DNA from: Thraustochytrium sp. TN22
Lineage: Eukaryota; Sar; Bigyra; Thraustochytrida; Thraustochytriidae
Reading direction: 5' to 3'
Assembly: GCA_013306675.1 (NCBI GenBank)
Contig: JABLUY010000176.1
Span: 1-64,000, forward strand
Length of the DNA stretch: 64,000 nucleotides
The notes under the pieces are model-generated. The model ran no database searches and had not been told where the DNA came from. It saw only the letters and a list, made by a program, of their open reading frames with translations. The position numbers and the translations under genes were made by a program. Below, piece by piece: positions 58,001 to 64,000 of this stretch (positions are counted from its first letter, which is position 1; each line of letters opens with the position of its first letter).

Positions 58001-59122
58001 ATGCTGGGCGGAGCCGCGCAACGCGGCGGCGCGCGGGGCGCAGTCCGCGGCGCGCGGTCGCTGTACGGGAGCGCGCGGCGGCGGCCGCTGCCGTTCCGGC
58101 GACGGCGGCGCGAGTCGCCGTCGCAGGAGGCGGACCTCATGGCGGAGCGCTTCGACTGGGACCAGAACGTGACCAAGATCGGCACGCGGCGCGAGGTGTC
58201 GCACTGGTACAAGCTGGGCGATCTGATTGGGTCCGGCACGTACGGCGTGGTGCAGAGCGCGACGGATAAGGAGGACGGCGTCGAGTACGCGATGAAGATC
58301 ATCAAGAAGGATAAGCAGGAGAACTACCGGCGCGAGGTGCTGCTGCCGTCGCGCGTGGACCACCACGCCATACTGAGCCCGAAGCGCGTCTTCGAGGCGC
58401 CGGACGAGGTCATGATTGTGACGGAGCTCTGCAGGGGCGGTGACCTCTTCGAGTTCATCGTGGACCGCAATCTCTGGCTCGGCACGCTCGACGAGCGCTC
58501 GGTTCTCGAGGTGACGCGCGAGATGCTCTGCGCGCTGGAGCAGTGCCACTTGGCTTCCTTCGCGCACCTGGACTGCAAGCCGGAGAACTTCCTCCTGCGG
58601 CTGCCCGCAGACGAGATCGTGGCGGATATTCGCCGCGTGCGCGGCGCCCTGGTGCTGGCGGACTTCGGCGCGGCGCAACCCTTTCGCCTGCGGCCCTACG
58701 CCAGTACGGCCGCCCAGTACGACAAGGACATGGACGACGTTTTCGTGGGCGAGTCCAGCCTCGGAGGCACCGCCTCGTACGTGTCGCCTGAGGTCCTGCA
58801 TGGCCGCTTCAGCTCGCGCTCCGACTTGTGGAGCCTCGGCGTCACTCTCTTCATGCTCATCGCGGGCCGCCGCCCCTTTGATATTACTGTGGACGCTGAT
58901 CCCAGCGTCTTCGACCGCAAGGTGCAGGAGAACATTAAAGAGGAGGCCGCGCTGCCGCTCGGTACCTCGCTCTACTCTACCTGTGAGGAGCTTGGCCTCG
59001 CCAACAGCAGCACCGTGGACCTGCTGCTCAACATGATGAACCCGGAGCCAATGCTGCGCAAGAGCGCCACCGAGCTCATTGCCGAGATTGATCGCATGCT
59101 CGAGGAGGAGCATGTCGTCTGA
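58001..59122 (+). CDS. CAMK-like protein kinase with HLD in place of HRD
   Basis: 373 aa. The ATG at 58001 gives a 46-residue Arg/Gly/Ala-rich leader; the alternative ATG at 58139 (MAERFDWDQN) starts right before the domain. Kinase domain about 70-370: Gly loop GSGTYGVV 77-84, Lys99 in AMKII, helix-C Glu near 112, catalytic loop HLDCKPEN 189-196 (canonical HRDLKPEN), DFG 221-223, SPE 262-264 instead of APE, then DLWSLGVTLFMLIAGRRPF. The catalytic Asp, Lys and Asn are all present, so activity is likely. Loss of the HRD Arg makes it a non-RD kinase, which usually does not need activation-loop phosphorylation. An insert between the catalytic loop and DFG (residues 201-215) and a long activation loop are unusual. 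Best fit is the CAMK group; no EF hands. Convergent with TRAP-beta. Confidence 0.9.
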   Translation: MLGGAAQRGGARGAVRGARSLYGSARRRPLPFRRRRRESPSQEADLMAERFDWDQNVTKIGTRREVSHWYKLGDLIGSGTYGVVQSATDKEDGVEYAMKIIKKDKQENYRREVLLPSRVDHHAILSPKRVFEAPDEVMIVTELCRGGDLFEFIVDRNLWLGTLDERSVLEVTREMLCALEQCHLASFAHLDCKPENFLLRLPADEIVADIRRVRGALVLADFGAAQPFRLRPYASTAAQYDKDMDDVFVGESSLGGTASYVSPEVLHGRFSSRSDLWSLGVTLFMLIAGRRPFDITVDADPSVFDRKVQENIKEEAALPLGTSLYSTCEELGLANSSTVDLLLNMMNPEPMLRKSATELIAEIDRMLEEEHVV

Positions 59123-59142
59123 TGTGAGGACAACGCAACACA

Positions 59143-59247
59143 ACACAGCTTAGCACAGCTCAGCTCAGCTCAGCTCAGCTCAGCTTAGCTCAGCTCAGCT
59201 CAGCACAGCACAGCACAGCACAGCACAGCTCAGCTCAGCTCAGCACA
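59143..59247. repeat. (CAGCT/CAGCA)n pentanucleotide microsatellite
   Basis: About 21 tandem pentamers filling nearly all of the 126-bp convergent gap between the kinase stop and the TRAP-beta stop. Confidence 0.95.
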
Positions 59248-59248
59248 T

Positions 59249-60064
59249 CTAGGAGAACTGTCGCTGCGCTTGCCCGCGTATCGTGGCCCACGCCGTTGCA
59301 GGCAAGCCCACGGCGAGGGCCGAGGCCAGCGCGAATCGCGCCCACTCGCGCATCGAGGACCTGCGCCGCCCAAGAATTCGTCTGTCAGGTTGCGGCTGCG
59401 TCTCGTAGAGTGCCCTACGTCGGAACCTACGCTCTCTGTCGCTCCAGCTGCCGTTCCGTGAGGATGCGAACCTCGCCCACGCCCGCCGTGGCTCCGCGCC
59501 GCCGCCCCGGGCTGGCCGCGCTCCTGTACTCGACCAGCGTCTCTGTTGCCTCGCTCGGTAGCAGCCGCCTTGCGGGCCCTGGCCGAAATGTATATTCAAG
59601 GAGGACTGAGTCGCCCCTGTGTGTGTGTCAAGCAAGCGTGTGAGCTGCTCTTGCTTCGACGGCACCTTCTTTCGTTTCTTCTTCTCCTTGCCCACGGCCC
59701 AACTTACGGCGCGAGATGCGCAAGCACCATGTGGGGTTCGCCCTTGGCGCTGTGCATGTCCTTTGTCGGCCACTGCGGCATGTGTAGCGTCACATTCTCC
59801 GCGGCTCTGCGCGCCACGTCTTTACGTCAGTCGTTGCAAGCGTTGTTACGAGCGTCTGCGCTCCACAACCTACTCGTCGCCGCTGTTGTACACGAGCCAC
59901 GCCATGGTGGACACATGTTCCGCCGCCACCACGGGCGACAGCAGCTCCTGGTGCACCAGAACGTGCGCCGCGCCACTCTGCGTCACGCCGCCCTGCGCGC
60001 TGCTCGCGAGCGCGCCAGCGGTCGCGACCAGCGCAAGCAGCATCGGCAGTCTTGTGGCGCCCAT
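59249..60064 (-). CDS. SSR2: Translocon-associated protein beta subunit (TRAP-beta/SSR2), four exons
   Basis: Predicted join on the minus strand: 60064-59874, 59806-59708, 59616-59431, 59360-59249, giving 195 aa (human protein 183 aa). Introns of 67, 91 and 70 nt all have GT-AG ends (donors GTAGGT, GTAAGT, GTAGGT; acceptors GCAG/ACAG), and exon phases fit exactly. Signal peptide MGATRLPMLLALVATAGALA; lumenal Ig-like domain with VLVHQELLSPV, LVYNSGDEAAENVTLHMP (matching human YNVGSSAALDVELSD), HMVLAHLAPGDSVLLEYTFRP (matching WDRIAPASNVSHTVVLRP), and RILTERQLERQRASSMREWA (matching ILAQREFDRRFSPHFLDWA). A transmembrane helix (about 168-186) and short tail RGQAQRQFS follow. Sequon Asn68. An ER membrane subunit beside Sec61 that aids secretory protein insertion. 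Sequence identity to human is modest, but length, order and topology all agree. Confidence 0.88.
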
Positions 60065-61104
60065 CTGTCCAGCCTGCGCTATCGCAGTCAGCTGTTTGTT
60101 GACTTGGGCCCGGCGGCCGCTCTCGAGCGCCTTGCCAGGTTTCGTAACGGCAACTTTTACTTGTCTCCACTGTGCACTGGCACCGTGACTGGCACTGCTG
60201 TGAGGCCGTAGCTCATCAGCTGCAAAAGATAGCATTGCATGGACCAAGCTGGTCCTGCTCATGTCGATGGCTTTTGTTTCGTCGTTCACGATCTTGGCCG
60301 CAGCCTGAGTTTGTGAAGGTCACGGACCTACCCGAGGCCTACTAGCTCAACTCAGAAGCCCGCAAGCACTCCAGACGAGTCGTCGCCGACGTGCAAGAGC
60401 GTGCACGCCGCCCGCTCAGCTCCGACCCTGGCTTTTTGTCTCACCCGCGTTGTGTCTCTTCAGTATGCGCAGGAAACGAACATGTAGGCCATGCAGCCAG
60501 TGCGATGGGACAAGACCAGAAATCCTCGCGTCCCATCCGTGCACCGAGCCAGTCCGAGCGGCATCAAAGAAGCGAAGCGGGCCCATCCTCTGCGCGCTTC
60601 CCCTGCGCGCGTCCCCCCTGTGCTCTCCATCGTTCTCTGCGTCGCTCTCCTGGGCGGCACGGAGCTCGTACTCCCTGGGCTCGGAGTCCCCGCGAGTCCA
60701 CGTCACCCCGGCGACGAGGCCGGCTGCCCTGCACCGCCATGCCATGCAAGTCTGCTCGCCGCGCGAACCCAAGGCCACGCGCAGGGCAGGCCGAGCCGCC
60801 GCCCCGCGCGGCGAGCCGCCGCGGCCGCCCGTCGCCGGAGAACGTGCTGCAAGAACCAGGCCTGGTGCAGGAACCCGAAGAACCCGCGTCGGGCAGCGCC
60901 GAGCAGGCCGGCGCCGAGCCAGGATACGGCGCCGGCCGACTCCGGGACGCGCGGCGCGGGCAGTCCCGGAACGTGCAGCGCGCGGGCGCGGGCGCGGGCG
61001 CGGCGGCGGCAGAGCGCGAACTGCAGCGCGCCCGAGCACGAGAGCACGAGTCGAGTCGAGGCCGAGGCGGACCCGCGGGAGAGGACGAGAGGAGCCGCGG
61101 GAGG
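60065..61104. other. Divergent promoter region TRAP-beta / large uncharacterised gene
   Basis: 1.04 kb. The frame of the downstream gene is open through this whole stretch, with ATGs at 60505 and elsewhere, but the translation is Arg/Ala/Pro low complexity typical of GC-rich non-coding DNA. Treated as promoter and leader. Confidence 0.5.
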
Positions 61105-63939
61105 ATGGATCGGATGGTCTTCCGGCGGAAGCTGGACGAGGCGGTGGAGCGCGCCAAGCTCGTGCTGGAGAGGAGCAAGGTGCCCGTGTACGCGGGCGAG
61201 ACGCCGCACAGCTACGATGACAAGTTCCTGCTCGTGGAGCATGCGGTGAACAACGGGCTGACCGCGATCATGACGGTGCTGGGCGCGCTGGGGCTGGACG
61301 CCCAGGCGCAGGCCAAGCTCCGCGCGTGGGCCGCCGAGGGCAAGGCAGTGAGCCTGCGCCTGGAGGCCGCGCGCAAGTGCACCTTTGTGCGCACGGACAC
61401 GCGCCAGGAGACCGTGGGCGGCGTGGAGCACGTGAGCAAGTTCATGGGCGTCACGAGCTCGAGCAAGACGGTGCAGACCATCACGGAGCACAAGTGGCTC
61501 CTGGAGCACTCCTTCCGCGTGGTGGCTTTCCACGGCTCCAACCCGGACGACGCGGCCGTCGTGCTGGCCTCGCGCACTGGCCAGCGCGAGCTGACCACCG
61601 TGGGCAAGGAGAAGCAGGCGCCGGCCAGCGAGACGCACGCGTACCCGGACCGCAGCGTGAACGTGACGGATCTGCTGATGCTCCTCGACAAGGAGCTGAC
61701 GCCGTGCTTCGACATCGACCGCACCGAGGAGGCCTGCGCCACGCCGCGCCGCAACCCGGATGTGGAGAAGCTGCTCGGCGTGCTGCGGGATCTGGTTAGC
61801 TGGATCACCGCAGTGCACGCGCACCTGGAGGAGATCTTCCAGTTCTGCGACGACGTGGACCGCGCCAGTTTCTCCAGCACTGACGAGATCTTCGTGCCGG
61901 TGCTGCCGATGCTCCAGAAGGAGGGCGAGGACGGCAACGGCGCGCGGCCCATGGACGAGGACAGCGAGCGCAAGCTGCAGGCCGAGCACCGCATCGACGT
62001 GGACAAGTGGCTGAACAAGGTGCGCGCGCTGCTGCCGACGCCGGACGGCGGCGCGGGGGCCGGCCTCGTCACGACGCTGGAGGCATCCGTCTACAAGCTC
62101 ATGCTGCACCTGCGCAGCATCATCAACGCCATGACGGCGTCGTGCGATGAGGCGGAGAGTATGCTTCTCGCGCAGCTGGCGAGCGCCATCGGCAAGACGG
62201 TCACGCCTGCCGACCTGGACGAGTACATGCGCTACCACAACCGGCGGCTGTTCGCGGAGGAGATCTTCCGGCCGTTCAGCTTCGACGTGAAGCGCCACGG
62301 CTTCGCGCCGGAGGGCACCCTGTCGCTGGAGGACCCGGACAAGGCCGAGGCTTCCGAGGTGTACACGTGCGTCAAGGCGCGCGTGCCGGGCGCTGGCTCT
62401 GACGAGGACGCGCCGGTCCCGATGCGCTTCAAGCTCGGCACGTCGACGAGCGTGGCGATGCAGGGTCCGCAGTACTGCCACGGGTACATCGGCCACCGCT
62501 TCGGCGGGCGCGGTCGGCTCGGCGCCGGTGGGCACACCGTGCTGAACCTGGTGGCGCGCGCGCGGCAGTTCTCGAGCTTCGTGCTGCTGGTCGGCAAGAT
62601 CGCCGCCAAGGACGACTTCAAGGTCGAGCACGCCATCGTGCTGCAGAACAAGGACTCCGTCATCATTCCGCTGCTGCTGGACCCGCTGCCGTCTGCCAAG
62701 GCGTTTCGCGACGCGATCGAGAGTCTGTCTCCGGAGCAGCAGGAGTTCGCCAAGGCGATGCGCGCCATGCAGCTCGCGAGCACGCTGTTCGGCGTGGCCG
62801 TGGTGGAGATCAAGCCGCAGCTGGAGCTGCTGCTGAAGCTGGAGCCCGGGTCGCTGACGAAGCACATCGCGCTGACGCAGGACTTGATGAGACTGTTCAC
62901 CGAGTTCCAGGTCCCATGCGATCTGGTGACGTACGACGGTCCCGAGGAGGCGAGCGCTGGGGACAAAATCACCGCCGTGAAGACTCACGTGAAGGCGGTC
63001 ATGGACATGATGGAGGAGGGGCGCAAGAGGCAGCTTGCCGAGCAGCGCGACCGCGCCGCGAACAGCGTCCTAGAACGCTTTGAACAGGAGGATGATGGAC
63101 TTATGGATGGAGATATGGCGAATGTCACCGAAGAGCTCGGGCACCCGTACATGATGAAGAAGGGAGCGCAGCCTACTGCTAGGGCTATGGCCTTTGGAGG
63201 CGGGGGCGTGCGTGGCGCTGTAAAGCCAAGGCAGGTGATGACGATGAGAAGGGCGGCGCCCCCCCCCGCCCCTGTGCCAACTATGGCGATGTCCATGCAA
63301 GCGGCTTGCGCCCCCGCCGCCGCGCCGGCGCTTCCTCGCGCTTCCAAGATGGTGCAGCAGCAGCAGCAACAGCAGATGGCGCAACTTGCCAAGCCGCAGG
63401 CCCAGCAACAGGTCCAGCAGCAAGAGCAACAACAGACGCAGCAAGTTGCAGAGGGCATGGAGCCGATGGCGGACAACGCGCTCGACTACACGCGGCTGCC
63501 GGCCCAGATGGACGCCAGCTTCGAGCAACGCGACCCAGACGGCGCGTTGCGCGCCACCACCATCAAGCCGCGCCATCCTTTTGTGCTCGAGAGCCACGCG
63601 TCGCCGTGGATGCCCAAGGAGAAGCAGACTTCCATGCTCGACGACGGCAAGCTCAAGGACCACCGCAACAAGGCCATGGACCTCTTGGATGCGCTCTCGC
63701 GCTCGGGCGAGCTGCCGCTCGTGCAGACGCAGCTGCACATTGTGATCGCCACGACGCACTGCTTCGAGGATTCTATCCTGGACACGATCATTCAGTGCAA
63801 CGTGAACCCCATTGAGCGCGTTGAGCGCTCCACCCTGCTCGTGGCATCCACCATCACCGGCGTCCCGGTCCCGCGTCTCCTTGCGCCGGCTCATGAGGCC
63901 CGTCTGCATGATCGCATGCCCCAGCTCTTCGCGGACTAA
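61105..63939 (+). CDS. Large uncharacterised protein with Gln-rich linker
   Basis: 944 aa from ATG 61105 (MDRMVFRRKLDEAVERAK), where the sequence changes from low complexity to well-formed helices; ATG 60505 would add 200 residues of doubtful sequence. No signal peptide or membrane segment, so likely cytosolic. Residues 1-about 640 are folded and mostly helical, with blocks GETPHSYDDKFLLVEHAVNN, TPCFDIDRTEEACATPRRNP, EEIFRPFSFDVKRHGFAPEG, HGYIGHRFGGRGRLGAGG, and FAKAMRAMQLASTLFGVAVV followed by EIKPQLELLLKLEPGSLTKH. A coiled, Arg/Gln-rich helix (630-660) leads to a disordered region with Met/Pro/Ala and Gln runs (about 690-790). A second folded segment (about 795-944; HPFVLESHASPWMP, GELPLVQTQLHIVIATTHCF) ends the protein. 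I recognise no named domain. The frame stays open for 2.8 kb with good codon bias, so the gene is real. Confidence 0.8.
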   Translation: MDRMVFRRKLDEAVERAKLVLERSKVPVYAGETPHSYDDKFLLVEHAVNNGLTAIMTVLGALGLDAQAQAKLRAWAAEGKAVSLRLEAARKCTFVRTDTRQETVGGVEHVSKFMGVTSSSKTVQTITEHKWLLEHSFRVVAFHGSNPDDAAVVLASRTGQRELTTVGKEKQAPASETHAYPDRSVNVTDLLMLLDKELTPCFDIDRTEEACATPRRNPDVEKLLGVLRDLVSWITAVHAHLEEIFQFCDDVDRASFSSTDEIFVPVLPMLQKEGEDGNGARPMDEDSERKLQAEHRIDVDKWLNKVRALLPTPDGGAGAGLVTTLEASVYKLMLHLRSIINAMTASCDEAESMLLAQLASAIGKTVTPADLDEYMRYHNRRLFAEEIFRPFSFDVKRHGFAPEGTLSLEDPDKAEASEVYTCVKARVPGAGSDEDAPVPMRFKLGTSTSVAMQGPQYCHGYIGHRFGGRGRLGAGGHTVLNLVARARQFSSFVLLVGKIAAKDDFKVEHAIVLQNKDSVIIPLLLDPLPSAKAFRDAIESLSPEQQEFAKAMRAMQLASTLFGVAVVEIKPQLELLLKLEPGSLTKHIALTQDLMRLFTEFQVPCDLVTYDGPEEASAGDKITAVKTHVKAVMDMMEEGRKRQLAEQRDRAANSVLERFEQEDDGLMDGDMANVTEELGHPYMMKKGAQPTARAMAFGGGGVRGAVKPRQVMTMRRAAPPPAPVPTMAMSMQAACAPAAAPALPRASKMVQQQQQQQMAQLAKPQAQQQVQQQEQQQTQQVAEGMEPMADNALDYTRLPAQMDASFEQRDPDGALRATTIKPRHPFVLESHASPWMPKEKQTSMLDDGKLKDHRNKAMDLLDALSRSGELPLVQTQLHIVIATTHCFEDSILDTIIQCNVNPIERVERSTLLVASTITGVPVPRLLAPAHEARLHDRMPQLFAD

Positions 63940-64000
63940 CAGTAAGGCCATCCGAGTCCTCGGCTGGCTGCCCAGTGAATCGAAGTTGAGTTTGTTGTAA

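Noticed and set aside
60391-61104. Upstream extension of the large uncharacterised protein
   Set aside because: GTG-initiated or weak ATG, low-complexity Arg/Ala/Pro translation; the folded protein begins at ATG 61105. Not completely excluded.

Overview
ORGANISM. The window is nuclear DNA of a GC-rich, mostly intron-poor, flagellate protist. A single uninterrupted 14.3 kb frame encodes the axonemal central-pair protein HYDIN, which means motile cilia. ARS2/SERRATE, the ER translocon subunit TRAP-beta and the fork helicase ZGRF1 make it clearly eukaryotic. Most genes are single-exon with C/G-ending codons. Two genes (ZGRF1 and TRAP-beta) have short GT-AG introns of 67-96 nt and are only seen by reading across frames. 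RRxLQ motifs in the surface proteins, the flagellar gene and the gene style suggest a heterokont such as a thraustochytrid/labyrinthulomycete. That placement is inference, about 50% sure.

LAYOUT. 0-4.3 kb: a membrane-anchored TTL-like ATP-grasp protein (+) converges on a CaMK-like kinase (-) across a 41-bp minisatellite. 4.3-9.6 kb: no recognisable gene. 9.6-22.4 kb: a tandem same-strand array of three large type I membrane proteins (called A, B and C here) of one family I do not recognise. A and C share a 660-bp block with only two differences, while the rest is more diverged. 24.2-30.2 kb: PEP carboxylase and ARS2/SERRATE. 30.5-37 kb: ZGRF1-type helicase (-), divergent from an SPX-like/aspartoacylase fusion (+). 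37.7-41.7 kb: an ATP-grasp-like protein and a secreted ankyrin protein (both -). 42.6-56.9 kb: HYDIN, divergent from the ankyrin gene across a 31-bp minisatellite. 58-64 kb: a CAMK-like kinase with HLD in place of HRD, TRAP-beta (four exons, -), and a large uncharacterised protein.

HOW THEY FIT. Apart from the A/B/C array this is an ordinary mix of housekeeping genes with no evident pathway clustering. The array is the accessory and most novel part. Spacers are long and full of pentanucleotide microsatellites, minisatellites and CTAG-rich clusters. No tRNA, rRNA, CRISPR array or recognisable transposon was found.
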